Assembly: GCF_000243395.2 (NCBI RefSeq)
Contig: NZ_CM001484.1
Span: 1,098,016 to 1,162,015, forward strand
Reading direction: 5' to 3'
Length of the DNA: 64,000 nucleotides
Origin: Saccharomonospora glauca K62
Lineage (GTDB): Bacteria > Actinomycetota > Actinomycetes > Mycobacteriales > Pseudonocardiaceae
The position numbers and the translations under genes are program-made. A model generated the notes under the pieces. That model was not told where the DNA came from, searched no databases, and saw nothing but the letters and a program-made list of their open reading frames with translations. Below, piece by piece: positions 28,808-39,426 of this stretch (position 1 is its first letter; each line of letters opens with the position of its first letter).

Positions 28808-29685
28808 GACGCGGACAGCGCCCGGTCGAGGTCGGTGAACACGTACGGGTAGCCGCATCGGGTGAGGACACCGGGCACCGCGCGCGGACCCGCCAGCAGC
28901 ATCTCGTCGGCGGCCTCGCCGAACAGCACCCGCAACGGCGGGGCGGGTATCCGCCACGGTGTCGGACGGCGTACGGCTCGGCCCACGACCTTCGTGAACT
29001 CGGCGTTGGTCAGCGGACGGGGGACGGTGACGTTCACGGGACCGCTCACCTCGGGGTTGTCGAGGCAGAACACGATCGCCCCGACGACGTCGGGCAGGCT
29101 GATCCACGGCAGGTACTGGTCCCCGTCACCGAGCACCGCTCCCAGACCGAGGCGGAACACCGGACGAGCCAGCCGCAACAGGCCGCCCCGCCACGTGAGC
29201 ACCGGAGCGATGCGCGGCAGCACGACCCGGCTACCCGAGTTCACCGCCGGCGCGCAGGCCGCCTCCCACTCGGTGCACAGTCGCGCCAGGAACCCCTCAC
29301 CGGCGGGGGCCGACTCGTCCACCTCGCGGGCGCCCGTGTCGCCGTAGAAGCTGATGCCCGAGGCGTTGATCAACACCGGGACCCGGTGTTCGGCGACGGC
29401 CTCCGCCAGCACCTCGGTGGGTTCGAGCCGCGAATCGCGCAACACCTGCTTGCGTGCCGCGCTCCACCGCCCCGACGCCAGCGGGGCGCCGCACAGGTTC
29501 ACGACGGCGTCGACACCGTCGAACGCGCCCTCGTCGATCAAGCCGGACGGTGGGTCCCACCGGCGCTCGTCCTCGGCCGACGGGGCACGCCGGACCAACC
29601 GCACGACGTCGTGCCCCCGTTCCCGCAACCGGGAACAAAGGGCGGAACCGATCAGCCCGCTGGAGCCGGCCACGAGAACCCGCAT
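28804..29685 (-). CDS. TIGR01777 family NAD-dependent epimerase-like protein
   Basis: 293-residue extended SDR protein. The Rossmann motif GSSGLIGSALC is at residue 7 and the C-terminal DUF1731-like segment includes PTPWRIPAPPLRVLFGEAADEMLL. Known counterpart in position: Rv2216 between dlaT and lipB. Function undefined; the bacterial homologue YfcH-type proteins are putative sugar-nucleotide epimerases. ATG 29685 has AAGG seven bases upstream. Confidence 0.9.
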   Translation of the reverse strand: MRVLVAGSSGLIGSALCSRLRERGHDVVRLVRRAPSAEDERRWDPPSGLIDEGAFDGVDAVVNLCGAPLASGRWSAARKQVLRDSRLEPTEVLAEAVAEHRVPVLINASGISFYGDTGAREVDESAPAGEGFLARLCTEWEAACAPAVNSGSRVVLPRIAPVLTWRGGLLRLARPVFRLGLGAVLGDGDQYLPWISLPDVVGAIVFCLDNPEVSGPVNVTVPRPLTNAEFTKVVGRAVRRPTPWRIPAPPLRVLFGEAADEMLLAGPRAVPGVLTRCGYPYVFTDLDRALSAS

Positions 29686-29710
29686 GAACACACCTTATGT
29701 CGCAAACGTC

Positions 29711-29745
29711 ACGGGGGCGTCCACCGAGTCGGCGGACGCCCCCGT
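29711..29745 (-). terminator. terminator after dlaT
   Basis: Twelve-base perfect stem (29711-29722 with 29734-29745), 17 bases after the dlaT stop and 26 bases before the epimerase start. Confidence 0.7.
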
Positions 29746-29762
29746 GTACGTGAACCCGAGGA

Positions 29763-31157
29763 TCAGAGCCCCAGCTCGTCCTCGAAGTTGCCCTCCTCAA
29801 GACGCTGCTTGATCGTCGTGAGGAAACGTCCCGCGTCGGCACCGTCGACGAGACGGTGGTCGTAGGTCAGCGGGAGGTAGGCCATCGAGCGAATCGCGAT
29901 GGTGTCGTTGCCGTCGGAGTCGGTGACCACGACCGGCCGCCGCACGACCGCGCCCGTACCGAGGATGCCCGCCTGCGGCTGCACGATGATCGGCGTGTCG
30001 AACAGCGCACCGTTGCTGCCGATGTTGGTGATCGTGAACGTGCCGCCGGTGAGCTCGTCCGGAGTCACCTTGTTGCTGCGGGCCCGCGCGGCCAGGTCCG
30101 CGATCCGGTGCGCCAGGCCCGCCAGGCTCAGCTCACCCGCGTCGTGGATAACCACCGACAGCAGACCGCGCTCGGTGTCGACGGCGACGCCGAGGTTGAT
30201 CGAGCCGTGGTAGGTGATCTCCTTCGTCTCCTCGTTGTAGGAGGCGTTGATGTTCGGGTGCTGCTTCAGGGCCTCGACCGTGGCCTTGGCGAAGAACGGC
30301 AGGAACGTCAGGTTGACGCCCTCGCGCTCGCGGAACGCCGCCTTGGCGCGCTGCCGCAGCTGCGCGACCTTGGTGACGTCCACCTCGTGCACCTGCGTGA
30401 GCTGGGCCGAGACCTGCAGCGACTCCTTGGTCTTGATCGCGGTGATCTGGCGGATGCGGTTGGCCTTCTGCACCGTGCCGCGCAGCGCGGCCTTCTCCGC
30501 GTCCGACACCGGGGCCGGGGCGCTGGGACGGGCCGGCTGAGCCGCCGGAGCGGGCTGCTGCGGGGCGGGGGCCGCCGCCTGCTTCTGCTTGGCCTCGGCC
30601 GCGGCCAGCACGTCCTGCTTGCGGATCCGGCCGCCGACCCCGCTGCCCTTGATCGTGCTCAGGTCGATGCCGTGCTCGGCGGCGAGCTTGCGCACCAACG
30701 GCGTGACGTACGGGGTGCTCGCACCGTCGCGCTTGGGCTCCGCGGCGGGCTCGGCCGCCTGCGGAGCCGGAGCGGGGGCCTGCGGCGCGGGCGCGGGAGC
30801 CTGCGGAGCCGGGGCACTCGACTGCTGCGGCGCGGGCGCGGGCTCCGGTTCCGGCGCGGGCGCCGGGGCGGCCTGCGGTTCCGGCTGCGGGGCGGGAGCC
30901 TGCGGAGCCGGAGCGGCGTCGGCGGACCCGATGACGGCCAACTGCCCGCCGACCTCCACGGTCTCGTCCTCGGCGACGTTGATCTCCAGGACGGTGCCCG
31001 CGACGGGCGAGGGCACCTCGGTGTCGACCTTGTCGGTGGAGATCTCAAGCAGTGGCTCGTCGACCTCGACCCTGTCACCCTCCTGCTTCAGCCACCGGGT
31101 GACGGTGCCCTCAGTGACGCTCTCACCGAGCTCCGGCAGTGTGACGGAGTACGCCAT
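29763..31157 (-). CDS. dlaT: dihydrolipoamide acyltransferase (E2)
   Basis: E2 core of the pyruvate (and in actinobacteria also oxoglutarate-linked) dehydrogenase complexes. Domain order: one lipoyl domain (about 1-75, lipoylated Lys in [11 protein letters not shown]), a long Ala/Pro/Gln-rich linker, a peripheral-subunit-binding domain ([20 protein letters not shown]), a second short linker, and the acyltransferase domain ending with the catalytic [13 protein letters not shown]. At 464 residues it has only one lipoyl domain, fewer than the two or three of some actinobacterial E2 proteins. It lies 88 bases downstream of lpd. Confidence 0.93.
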   Translation of the reverse strand: MAYSVTLPELGESVTEGTVTRWLKQEGDRVEVDEPLLEISTDKVDTEVPSPVAGTVLEINVAEDETVEVGGQLAVIGSADAAPAPQAPAPQPEPQAAPAPAPEPEPAPAPQQSSAPAPQAPAPAPQAPAPAPQAAEPAAEPKRDGASTPYVTPLVRKLAAEHGIDLSTIKGSGVGGRIRKQDVLAAAEAKQKQAAAPAPQQPAPAAQPARPSAPAPVSDAEKAALRGTVQKANRIRQITAIKTKESLQVSAQLTQVHEVDVTKVAQLRQRAKAAFREREGVNLTFLPFFAKATVEALKQHPNINASYNEETKEITYHGSINLGVAVDTERGLLSVVIHDAGELSLAGLAHRIADLAARARSNKVTPDELTGGTFTITNIGSNGALFDTPIIVQPQAGILGTGAVVRRPVVVTDSDGNDTIAIRSMAYLPLTYDHRLVDGADAGRFLTTIKQRLEEGNFEDELGL

Positions 31158-31245
31158 CGTTTGCTGACTCCCTTGTGTGTGCTGGGTGTGGTCCGAGTTG
31201 CTGCGTCGGCTGTGCCGACTGCTGCTGCCGGTCGGGCAGCAGATG

Positions 31246-32619
31246 TCAGCCGTGCACGTGCAGCGGCTTGCCCGCCAGGGCGAGGTGCGCTTCGCCGAGA
31301 GCTTCGGTCTGGGTGGGGTGGGCGTGGATCAGCGGCGCCACGTCCTCCGGGAAGGCCTCCCAGTTGTAGATGAGCTGAGCCTCGCCGATCAGCTCGCCGA
31401 CGCGGTCCCCGACCAAGTGCAGACCGACGACGGGGCCGTCGGGGGCCTTGATGAGCTTCACCGCACCGGACGTCTTGAGGATCTGGCTCTTCCCGTTGCC
31501 CGCCAGATCATAGGTGAACGTGGTGATGTCCGGACCGTACTTCTCCCTGGCCTGGGCCTCGGTGAGGCCCACCGAGGCGACCTCGGGGTGCGAGTACGTG
31601 ACTCGGGGGATGCCGGACTCGTCGATCGGCTTCGGGGCAAGGCCCGCGATCTCCTCCGCGACGAAGATGCCCTGCTGGAAACCGCGGTGGGCCAGCTGGA
31701 GGCCCGGCACGATGTCACCGACGGCGTAGACGTTGGGCAGGTTGGTGCGCAACCGCTCGTCGGTGACCACGAAGCCGCGCTCCATCCGAAGGCCCGCCTC
31801 GTCGTAGCCGTGGCCCGCGGTGTTCGGGCCCCGGCCCACGGCGACCAGCAGCACGTCGGCCTCGAGGGTCTCGCCGGATTCCAGGGACACGGTGACGCCG
31901 TTTTCGTCCTGCTTCGCGCCCGTGAACTTCACGCCGGTCTTGAAGGCGATCTTGCGGCGGCGGAAGGCCCGTTCGAGCTGCTTGGAGGAGAACTCGTCCT
32001 CGGCGGGCACCAGCCGGGGCAGCGCCTCGACGATGGTGACCTCGGTGCCGAAGGAGGCCCACACGCTGGCGAACTCGACACCGATCACGCCACCGCCGAG
32101 CACGACGGCCTTCTTCGGTACGAAATCGAGCTTCAGCGCGTCGTCGCTGGTGATGATGCGCCCACCGAGTTCGAGACCGGGCAGCGTCTTGGAGTACGAG
32201 CCCGTGGCCAGCACCAGGTTCTTGCCGGTGTAGCGCGTGCCCTCGACGTCGACGGTGGTGCCGCCGACGAACGTGCCCGTGCCCTCCACGTAGTTGACCT
32301 TGTTGGCCTTCGCCAGGCCCTGCAGCCCCTTGTACAGCCGCGTGATCACCGAGTCCTTGTACTTGTGGACAGCGGCGATGTCGACGCCCTCGAACGTGGT
32401 CTTCACACCGAACTGCTCGCCGTCCCGCGCCGAGTCGGCGACCTCTGCCGCGTGGAGCAGGGCCTTGGTCGGGATGCAGCCTCGATGCAGACAGGTGCCG
32501 CCCAGCTTGTCCTTCTCGATGAGCGTGACGGAAAGACCCAGTTCGGCCGCGCGGAACGCCGCGGCGTAACCACCGGATCCGCCACCAAGGATCACCAGGT
32601 CGGCTTCAACGTCGGTCAC
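31246..32619 (-). CDS. lpd: dihydrolipoamide dehydrogenase (E3)
   Basis: 457-residue flavoprotein that reoxidises the lipoyl groups of E2. FAD motif [17 protein letters not shown], redox disulfide in [16 protein letters not shown] (C-x4-C), NAD-binding [19 protein letters not shown], and the catalytic [12 protein letters not shown] (His-Glu pair) near the C terminus. Upstream neighbour of dlaT on the same strand. All parts fit a genuine Lpd, unlike the protein at 1388-2800. Confidence 0.96.
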   Translation of the reverse strand: MTDVEADLVILGGGSGGYAAAFRAAELGLSVTLIEKDKLGGTCLHRGCIPTKALLHAAEVADSARDGEQFGVKTTFEGVDIAAVHKYKDSVITRLYKGLQGLAKANKVNYVEGTGTFVGGTTVDVEGTRYTGKNLVLATGSYSKTLPGLELGGRIITSDDALKLDFVPKKAVVLGGGVIGVEFASVWASFGTEVTIVEALPRLVPAEDEFSSKQLERAFRRRKIAFKTGVKFTGAKQDENGVTVSLESGETLEADVLLVAVGRGPNTAGHGYDEAGLRMERGFVVTDERLRTNLPNVYAVGDIVPGLQLAHRGFQQGIFVAEEIAGLAPKPIDESGIPRVTYSHPEVASVGLTEAQAREKYGPDITTFTYDLAGNGKSQILKTSGAVKLIKAPDGPVVGLHLVGDRVGELIGEAQLIYNWEAFPEDVAPLIHAHPTQTEALGEAHLALAGKPLHVHG

Positions 32620-32829
32620 TTCTCACTCCTCGGCAGGCAGTGTCGTACGTCGTCGTAGAGGTCGCTACGGCAGTCGGGTAGGCCGTGCGCACGGGCGCTG
32701 GCGGCGCTCATGACACCTCATCTTGTCACTTCGCTCGAACGGCGTGCGACCTAGTGCGGTTGTGATCCCATTGGCAGCGTTGCGTGATCGGGATAATGCA
32801 GGGTGCGAGGTGGAAGGAGTGTGGTCTCC

Positions 32830-33210
32830 GTGGGCCTGTTCGACGCTTTACGTCGTCGTAAGGGAAAAGGCGCGCCGAAGCGAGGGAAACCCGGCACCCT
32901 GCGCGGTGTGAGCCCCGCGGACCTCGACCACCTCGATCGATGGGCGGCCACCCATCGCGGAGTGGAGGCCTACGTCGAGCCGCGCACCACGGTGACCGAT
33001 ACCACCGTGGTGTTGGTCGCGCACGACGGTGAGTGGACGCGGCGGCGGATCGGCAGCCTGGAAACCGCTCAGAAATTCGGCCGGAAGCGCTCGATCCCGG
33101 TCTACGAGGTCGCCAAGACGGGTTATCCCAAACGGATGCGGCAGTACACGGAGCGTCAGCGGTTGCTGAGGAAGAAGGCTCAGCGGGAACGCGACACCAA
33201 GCCCGATTAG
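32830..33210 (+). CDS. small basic protein of unknown function
   Basis: 126 residues, strongly basic, soluble. Opens VGLFDALRRRKGKGAPKRGKP and ends with a Lys/Arg-rich helix (TERQRLLRKKAQRERDTK). A conserved actinobacterial hypothetical; I do not recognise a domain. The GTG at 32830 is about ten bases after GGAAGGAG; GTG 32821 is too close to it. Nucleic-acid binding is possible from charge alone. Confidence 0.6.
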   Translation: MGLFDALRRRKGKGAPKRGKPGTLRGVSPADLDHLDRWAATHRGVEAYVEPRTTVTDTTVVLVAHDGEWTRRRIGSLETAQKFGRKRSIPVYEVAKTGYPKRMRQYTERQRLLRKKAQRERDTKPD

Positions 33211-33235
33211 GTCCGGTTCGGGAAATCTCGGGAAG

Positions 33236-34231
33236 CTACAGCGACGCCTCCAGCAACCGGCGGTGCTGTTCGAGCACGGCCCGGATGTCACGGTGGACGC
33301 TGAGCCCGAACACGGGATCCTCCTCCAGCACCTCGGCTGTCGCGGGTCGCAGCCGCAGGACGGGAGGATCGGAGATCACCACGGTGCCGTCGGGCCCGGC
33401 GGGCGGGGAGAGCTCGGCGACGTGGAGCAGTCGTGGGAAGACCACGTCGGCGGGCAGCCCGTCGCACGTGGCCAAAAACGTCCGGTAGCTCTCCGGCAGG
33501 GCGATGCCGAGCCTGTGTTCCGCCTCGGCCACCTCGTCGGCGGACGCGGGCGGTGGCGCGGTGTCCGACCCGCCGCGCAGCAGCAGGATCTCGTCGATCA
33601 GCTCGGCCCACGACGATTCCGCCGCGTCCCTCGGGTACCGGGTGTGCAGGGCCGCGATCAGCGCGTCGGCGTACTCCTCGGCCCATCCGGCCGGAACGGT
33701 GAGCGCACCTCCGACCAGCAACCGGGCGAGCGGGCGGCAGCCGGCGAGCGTGGCCACGTCGGGGTCGGGGACGTCGCGGGCGAGGTGTCCCCACTCATCG
33801 ATGGCGGCACGCGCCTCGGTGAGGTTTCCGGCTTCGGCATGGGCCCAGGCTCGTTCGGCCAGCCCGGCGAGAGCCGACTCGACTCCCGCGCGGCCGCGCG
33901 ACCGCGCCAGGTGAGCGCGGTGGGCGTTCTCCTCGGCGTCGAGGTCGAGAGGGGAGAACTCGCCGGCCCACTCCGGAAGCTCCGCGCGCACCGACAGTGT
34001 CATCGCCCAGGCCCGCGCCGTCACCGGGTCGGGAGCCAACCGGGTGACCGGCCTGCCCGTGACACGGCGCCACTGCCGGACCAGCCGGTCGCCCGAGGCC
34101 ACGGCACCCACACACGCCGACAGCAGCGCCGCGCGACCGACCTCGGCGTCCACCGCGTCGTCGGCCGCCGTGAGCACGACGCGCACGGCGGCCTCGACGA
34201 AGTCCCCGGACGGGGTGGACAGCGGTTCCAC
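33236..34231 (-). CDS. SUKH (SMI1/KNR4) domain protein
   Basis: 331 residues. The C-terminal 100 or so fit the SMI1/KNR4 (SUKH) fold: ASADEVAEAEHRLGIALPESYRTFLATCDGLP then FPRLLHVAELSP. The N-terminal 230 residues are helical and of unknown type. SUKH proteins are often immunity proteins of toxin systems, but also occur as housekeeping proteins; no toxin gene lies next to this one. The GTG at 34231 is 22 bases after the pepA stop, so the two are likely co-transcribed. Confidence 0.7.
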   Translation of the reverse strand: MEPLSTPSGDFVEAAVRVVLTAADDAVDAEVGRAALLSACVGAVASGDRLVRQWRRVTGRPVTRLAPDPVTARAWAMTLSVRAELPEWAGEFSPLDLDAEENAHRAHLARSRGRAGVESALAGLAERAWAHAEAGNLTEARAAIDEWGHLARDVPDPDVATLAGCRPLARLLVGGALTVPAGWAEEYADALIAALHTRYPRDAAESSWAELIDEILLLRGGSDTAPPPASADEVAEAEHRLGIALPESYRTFLATCDGLPADVVFPRLLHVAELSPPAGPDGTVVISDPPVLRLRPATAEVLEEDPVFGLSVHRDIRAVLEQHRRLLEASL

Positions 34232-34253
34232 TCGGGCCGGTCGACTCGCTCGG

Positions 34254-35750
34254 TCAGCCGTTGGCGGCGATGTCGGCCAGCACCGCGGCGATGGTGCGAA
34301 CCGGCACGCCCGTACCGCCCTTGGGGGTGTAGCCCCACGGGGAACCGTCCAGGTAGGCCGGGCCCGCGATGTCGATGTGCGCCCACGGCACGTCGTCCGC
34401 GACGAACTCCCGCAGGAAGACACCCGCGGCGAGCATGCCGCCCCACCGCTGGCCGGTGACGTTCGCGATGTCCGCGATCTTGGAGTCGAGCCCGGAGCGC
34501 AGCTCCTCCGGCAGCGGCATCGGCCAGCCGTTCTCGCCCGTGGCCTGCGAGATCTCCGCGACGCGGTCGCGGAACTCGTCCGAGCCCATGACCCCGGCCG
34601 TACGCTCGCCGAGTGCCACGACCTGCGCACCGGTCAACGTGGACGTCTCGATGAGATAGTCGGGCCCTTCCTCGCACGCCCGCGTGATGGCGTCGGCCAG
34701 GATCAGGCGACCCTCGGCGTCGGTGTTGAGCACCTCCACCGTCTTGCCGCCGTACATGGTGAGCACGTCACCGGGGCGGTACGCGGTGCCCGAGGGCATG
34801 TTCTCCGCCAGCGGGATGTGGGCCACGACCTCCAGCGGGTACTTGAGCTTCGCCGCCAGCACCACCGACGCGAGCACGGCGGCGGCGCCCGCCATGTCCG
34901 AGGTCATCTTGTCCATGCCCGCCGGGGGCTTCAGCGAGATACCGCCGGTGTCGAATGTGATGCCCTTGCCCACGAGCGCCACCTTCTTCTTCGCCTTCGC
35001 ACCGCGATAGGCGACGCGCAGCAGCCGCGGCGGACGCGACGAGCCGCCCCCGACCCCGAGGATGCCGCCGAAGCCCTTGCGCTTCAGGGCCTTCTCGTCG
35101 AGGACCTCGAACTCCAGTCCGCCCTCGTTCGCCAGTTCCTTGGCGCGTTCGGCGAAGGACGCGGGGAACAGGTCGTTCGGCGGCGTGTTGACCAGGTCGC
35201 GGGCGATGGTGACCGCCTCGGCGATGGCCGTGGCCGCCTTCAACGTCGCCCGGTGCGCGCGCGTGGTGCCCTCGGACGGCGCGGCGACCTCGACGTGGGC
35301 GGGCGGGGTGTCGCCGGGCTCCGACTTGTACGCCGTGAACGTGTAGGCCCCGAGCACGGTGCCCTCGACAGCGGCCTGCAGGTCCAGCTCGGAGAGGGTG
35401 GTCAACACCCGCTTACGACCGGTCAGGGCGCGACCCGAGGCGCCGGCGGCCCGCCGGACCCGCTCCGGGGTCACGTCCTCGGCCTTGCCGAGCCCCACCG
35501 CCAGCACGAGCCCGGCGGCCACCCGGCCCAGCGTCGGGACCTTCACGATCTCCTCGCTCTTGCCCGTGGCGCCCAGCGTGGCGAGGACCTCGGTCAGCGT
35601 GCCGTCGAATGCGGAGTCCACGGCCTCGGCACCGGCTGCCAACTCCACCCCGTCGGCCCCCTGCACCGTGCCCACCACGACGACCTCGGCGCGGGTCTTG
35701 GCCAACGCTTCCTCGGAGTTCTCGGACAGGGACAGCTTCGGCACGCTCAC
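34254..35750 (-). CDS. pepA: leucyl aminopeptidase (M17)
   Basis: 498-residue cytosolic dinuclear-zinc aminopeptidase. The M17 signature [13 protein letters not shown] is present, with [14 protein letters not shown] and [10 protein letters not shown] metal/active-site segments. The start GTG 35750 has AAGGAG six bases upstream. Normal length. Divergent from a membrane-protein gene. Confidence 0.96.
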   Translation of the reverse strand: MSVPKLSLSENSEEALAKTRAEVVVVGTVQGADGVELAAGAEAVDSAFDGTLTEVLATLGATGKSEEIVKVPTLGRVAAGLVLAVGLGKAEDVTPERVRRAAGASGRALTGRKRVLTTLSELDLQAAVEGTVLGAYTFTAYKSEPGDTPPAHVEVAAPSEGTTRAHRATLKAATAIAEAVTIARDLVNTPPNDLFPASFAERAKELANEGGLEFEVLDEKALKRKGFGGILGVGGGSSRPPRLLRVAYRGAKAKKKVALVGKGITFDTGGISLKPPAGMDKMTSDMAGAAAVLASVVLAAKLKYPLEVVAHIPLAENMPSGTAYRPGDVLTMYGGKTVEVLNTDAEGRLILADAITRACEEGPDYLIETSTLTGAQVVALGERTAGVMGSDEFRDRVAEISQATGENGWPMPLPEELRSGLDSKIADIANVTGQRWGGMLAAGVFLREFVADDVPWAHIDIAGPAYLDGSPWGYTPKGGTGVPVRTIAAVLADIAANG

Positions 35751-35874
35751 GTCAGGCTCCTTCAGCGTCAGAACATGCGGGCGGCGCCTCCCGGTCGGGG
35801 CGACGCGCCCACCCGTCGATCTCACCCGCCATGCTATTGGCGACACCGGTACTCACGTGGAGGTAGGTCGCACG

Positions 35875-36798
35875 ATGGCACTCGCCGCGGGACTGTTCAC
35901 CGTCCTCGCCGTGGCCGCCTCGTCGGCCGGTTGGTGGGTTCTCGCCGCGTTGCCGCTGGCCGGTGTCCTCGCGTGGGCCGCGGGAGCGCCGAGCGTGCCT
36001 CGGGGCCGGGCCGGGGCCGTGTTGACCACGGCCCGGCAGTGGTGTCTGCTCGTGTTGTGCGCCACCGTCCCCGCGGCGTATCTCGTGCCGGGCGCGACCT
36101 CGGTGAGTGCGGTGAACGTCGGTTACGCGGTCGTGGCGCTCGCCGTGCCCCTCGTCGCCTCCGTTGCCGACGCGCTCGGGGCGAGCCTGCCCGAGCGCAT
36201 GCCCCGCTGGGCCGTGGCGGTGGGACTCGGGCTCGCCGCCGCGTTCGCGGCCGTGTGCGTGGCGATCGCGCCCGCGACCCCGACGTGGACGTCGGCCGAG
36301 CCGCCGAGTGCGTTCGGCCCGCTCGTGGCCGTCGTGCTGGTGCTGCCCCTGTTCTCCGACCTCCGCGCGGCGCGCCTCGTGGCCGGGGTGATGACCTCGT
36401 CGGTGGTGCTGGCCGCGGCCCTCCACCAGGTCGGGCCGATCCGGTTCGGGCTGTCCCCGACGTCTCTGCGGGACGTGCTCGTCGCCGCCGACGCCTCGGC
36501 GCTCGTCACGATGCTCGTCGTGATCGCCGTGGTCGTCGGAGGTCTCGGTGCGTTGCGGTACGTGGGCCGTCTCAGGAAGACGGGGGAGCGGATCACCGGA
36601 CGGACGGGCTGGAGCGGGCTCGCCGTGGGCGCCGTCGCGGCGGCCTGTGTCGCGGCGGCCGTGCTCGGCCCGGTGCTCGCCGCCCAGCTGGCCGGGGTGG
36701 TGACACTGGCCGACGTGGCACACCGGCTCGTCCGGCGGGACCGGGGGGAACGGACCTCAGGCCGCCATCCCGGCGGCGAGGAAGAACATCAGGAATGA
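35875..36798 (+). CDS. hydrophobic membrane protein of unknown function
   Basis: 307 residues with eight to nine predicted membrane helices and a polar basic C-terminal tail. No transporter signature is recognised. GTGGAGGTAGG lies seven bases before the ATG. Its end overlaps the convergent gene 36757-37074 by 42 bases. Confidence 0.65.
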   Translation: MALAAGLFTVLAVAASSAGWWVLAALPLAGVLAWAAGAPSVPRGRAGAVLTTARQWCLLVLCATVPAAYLVPGATSVSAVNVGYAVVALAVPLVASVADALGASLPERMPRWAVAVGLGLAAAFAAVCVAIAPATPTWTSAEPPSAFGPLVAVVLVLPLFSDLRAARLVAGVMTSSVVLAAALHQVGPIRFGLSPTSLRDVLVAADASALVTMLVVIAVVVGGLGALRYVGRLRKTGERITGRTGWSGLAVGAVAAACVAAAVLGPVLAAQLAGVVTLADVAHRLVRRDRGERTSGRHPGGEEEHQE

Positions 36799-37074
36799 GC
36801 CGACGGTGAGGGCTATCAGCGCCCCGGCCGACAGGTCGCGGGGCAGCATCCTGCCGTAGCGCTCCTTCCACCACACGAGCCCGAAGATCACCCCCACGAT
36901 GCCGAGGAGGACGCCGAATCCCCCGGCCATGATGAAGCCGATCAGGACGACCATGCCGCTCGCGAAGGTGAGCAGCGCGGCGGCGAAGAACGCCTTCGCG
37001 TCCGAGGCGGCGCCTGCGGAGACGCTGTTGTAGTCGGGGCTGTGCTCGGGCGAGGGCTGCGGCTGTGAGGTCAC
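36757..37074 (-). CDS. small membrane protein
   Basis: 105 residues: a polar N terminus rich in Ser/Pro, then three hydrophobic helices ([21 protein letters not shown] and following), with [11 protein letters not shown] between the last two. A conserved actinobacterial small integral membrane protein of unknown role. Start GTG 37074 ([11 protein letters not shown]). Overlaps the neighbouring gene tail to tail. Confidence 0.6.
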   Translation of the reverse strand: MTSQPQPSPEHSPDYNSVSAGAASDAKAFFAAALLTFASGMVVLIGFIMAGGFGVLLGIVGVIFGLVWWKERYGRMLPRDLSAGALIALTVGSFLMFFLAAGMAA

Positions 37075-37136
37075 GCGAACATCGTAGAGCCGCGCGGGCA
37101 CTGGTGTTGTGGCCGACGGAAGATATGCTGGCGGCC

Positions 37137-38240
37137 ATGACGACCACGATCCCTTTCCGCCACAGTCCCAGTACCCGTCCGGCCTCGGCGGAGCGGGTAG
37201 CTGAGGTACTGGCGAAGCCGGGATTCGGGGTGCACTTCACCGACCACATGGTCACGGTGAAGTGGACGAAGGGCACGGGTTGGCACGACGCCGAGCTGCG
37301 GGCGTACGAGCCGGTGTCGCTCGACCCCGCTACCGCGGTGCTGCACTACGGCCAGGCGATCTTCGAGGGGCTCAAGGCCTACCGGCAGCCCGACGGCACG
37401 GTGAAGGCGTTCCGCCCCGACGTCAACGCCGCCCGGTTCCGCCGCTCGGCGCGCAGGCTGGCGATGCCGGAGCTGCCCGACGAGCTGTTCCTCGGCTCGA
37501 TCCGGGAGCTGATCGCTGCGGACGAGCGGTGGGTGCCGACGCGCCGGGGCGACTCGCTCTACCTGCGGCCCTTCCTCATTGCGACGGAGGCCGGGCTCGG
37601 TGTCAACAGCCCGTCGTCCAGCTACCTGTACCTGCTCATCGCCTCTCCCGCGGGGTCGTACTTCGCGGGTGGCGTGAAGCCGGTGAGCGTCTGGCTGTCC
37701 ACCGAGTACGTGCGGGCCGCTCCCGGCGGCACGGGCGAGGCCAAGTGCGCCGGTAACTACGCGGCGTCCTTCGTGGCGCAGGCGCAGGCGGTGGAGCAGG
37801 GTTGCGACCAGGTGGTGTGGCTCGACGCGAACGAACGCCGCTACGTCGAGGAGATGGGCGGCATGAACCTGTTCTTCGTGTTCGGCTCGGGTTCGGACGC
37901 CCGCGTGGTGACGCCCGAACTGAGCGGGTCGCTGCTGCCCGGCGTCACGCGCGACTCGCTGCTACGGCTCGCCTCGGACTTCGGCTACCGGGTGGAGGAG
38001 CGCCGGATCACCACCGACGAGTGGGAGAAGGCCGCGGGCTCCGGGGAACTCACCGAGGTGTTCGCGTGCGGTACGGCCGCCGTGATCACGCCGGTCGGCC
38101 GCGTCAAGCACGCCGGTGGAGAGTTCACGATCGGTGACGGCTCACCCGGCGAGATCACCATGAAGCTGCGCGAGGAACTCACCGGTATCCAGGAGGGCAC
38201 CCGTCCCGACCCCCACGGGTGGATGGTCCCGCTGAACTGA
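37137..38240 (+). CDS. ilvE: branched-chain amino-acid aminotransferase
   Basis: 367-residue PLP enzyme of fold type IV, last step of leucine, isoleucine and valine synthesis. The PLP Lys is in [12 protein letters not shown]; other marks are [27 protein letters not shown] and [16 protein letters not shown] 37137 was chosen because the family starts shortly before FRHSPSTRP. Confidence 0.96.
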   Translation: MTTTIPFRHSPSTRPASAERVAEVLAKPGFGVHFTDHMVTVKWTKGTGWHDAELRAYEPVSLDPATAVLHYGQAIFEGLKAYRQPDGTVKAFRPDVNAARFRRSARRLAMPELPDELFLGSIRELIAADERWVPTRRGDSLYLRPFLIATEAGLGVNSPSSSYLYLLIASPAGSYFAGGVKPVSVWLSTEYVRAAPGGTGEAKCAGNYAASFVAQAQAVEQGCDQVVWLDANERRYVEEMGGMNLFFVFGSGSDARVVTPELSGSLLPGVTRDSLLRLASDFGYRVEERRITTDEWEKAAGSGELTEVFACGTAAVITPVGRVKHAGGEFTIGDGSPGEITMKLREELTGIQEGTRPDPHGWMVPLN

Positions 38241-38249
38241 CGTTTCGAA

Positions 38250-38294
38250 TCGAGGTCCGCCGTGCCGTGACGATCGCGGCGCGGCGGACCTCGA
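38250..38294. terminator. bidirectional terminator between ilvE and cobT
   Basis: Thirteen-base perfect stem (38250-38262 with 38282-38294) around a 19-base loop, between convergent stops at 38240 and 38337. Confidence 0.75.
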
Positions 38295-38336
38295 CCCTAT
38301 GAATTCTGGGTCTTCTGAATTCCGGCGCTCGGCGTT

Positions 38337-39329
38337 TCAGCGGCGTTCGCTCGACTCCTCGCCGGACGCCGAGCGCAGCCGGGCGGCCATCGAGAGCAAC
38401 GGCAGCAGGGCGGCGGTTCCCGTGCCCGCTCCCTCCGCGATACCGAAATCCACCAGCGGCGTGAGCCCGAGGTGCTCCAGTGCCAGGGCGTGGGCCTGTT
38501 CGGTCGTCCGGTGCGTCGCCAGCCACCACGAGCACGCTCCGGGGGCGAGTTCCTCGGCGAGCATGGCCGCTGCGCACACGGTGAGCCCGTCGAGCAGCAC
38601 CGGGGTGCGGCGCACGGCGGCCTGCGCGAGGAATCCGGTGAGGGCGGCGAGGTCGGCGCCGCCCACCGTGCGCAGCAGTTCCAACGGCTCGGTGACCACC
38701 GGCCGCGCCCTGCGCAGGGCGTCGCGGATGGCGGCGGCCTTGCGCATCCAGGCGTTGTCGTCGATGCCCGAACCGCGACCGACGACGGCGACGGGTTCGG
38801 TACCGGTGAGTGCCGCCACCACCGTCGCCGCCGGGGTGGTGGTCCCCACACCGAGTTCGGCCGGGACGAGCAGGTCGGCTCCCTCGTCCACCTCGGCGTC
38901 GGCGATGCGCATACCCACCCGAACGGCCCGCTCGGTCTCGTCGCTCGTCAGCGCGTCCTCGGAGTCGATGGACCCCGACCCACGGCGGATCTTGAACTCC
39001 CCGGTGTCGTCGTTGTCGACGGCGACGTCGACGACCCGCACTCCGCTACCGGTCTCGCCCGCGAGAATCCCGAGCGGAGTGCCTCCGTCGCGAAGTTCCG
39101 CGACGAGTTTCCGCGTGGCTTCGGGGGAGCGGGCGGACACGCCCTTGGCGGCGATGCCGTGATCCGCGGCGAACACCACGATCCGCGTGCGACGCGGAGG
39201 AGTCGGGGAGGTACGTCCCTGGCACGCGGCGAGCCAGTCGCCGAGCGTGTCGAGCGTGCCGAAGGGGCGACGGCTCCTCGTGCGCGGCAGGTCGTCGGGA
39301 CGGGAAACCTCGGCGAACTCGATGGGCAC
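38337..39329 (-). CDS. cobT: nicotinate-nucleotide:dimethylbenzimidazole phosphoribosyltransferase
   Basis: 330-residue enzyme that makes alpha-ribazole phosphate for the lower ligand of cobalamin. Motifs: VVFAADHGIAAKGVSA, GVGTTTPAATVVAAL and the C-terminal DFGIAEGAGTGTAALLPL bearing the catalytic Glu. GTG 39329 starts VPIEFAEVSRPDDLP. No cobalamin riboswitch is seen upstream and no other cob genes are in the window. Divergent from the ispD-like gene. Confidence 0.9.
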   Translation of the reverse strand: MPIEFAEVSRPDDLPRTRSRRPFGTLDTLGDWLAACQGRTSPTPPRRTRIVVFAADHGIAAKGVSARSPEATRKLVAELRDGGTPLGILAGETGSGVRVVDVAVDNDDTGEFKIRRGSGSIDSEDALTSDETERAVRVGMRIADAEVDEGADLLVPAELGVGTTTPAATVVAALTGTEPVAVVGRGSGIDDNAWMRKAAAIRDALRRARPVVTEPLELLRTVGGADLAALTGFLAQAAVRRTPVLLDGLTVCAAAMLAEELAPGACSWWLATHRTTEQAHALALEHLGLTPLVDFGIAEGAGTGTAALLPLLSMAARLRSASGEESSERR

Positions 39330-39426
39330 GGTGCCTACCGTACCGGGGTGTGACGCACCGGACGACGGATGTCCGGCGCGGCACGGCCGTGTGGCCGGTG
39401 TGGAAGGTCGCTCTAGGATCGGGCGG

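Noticed and set aside
39330..39426. Cobalamin riboswitch in front of cobT
   Set aside because: The 97-bp gap is too short and I see no B12-box-like sequence or suitable fold.
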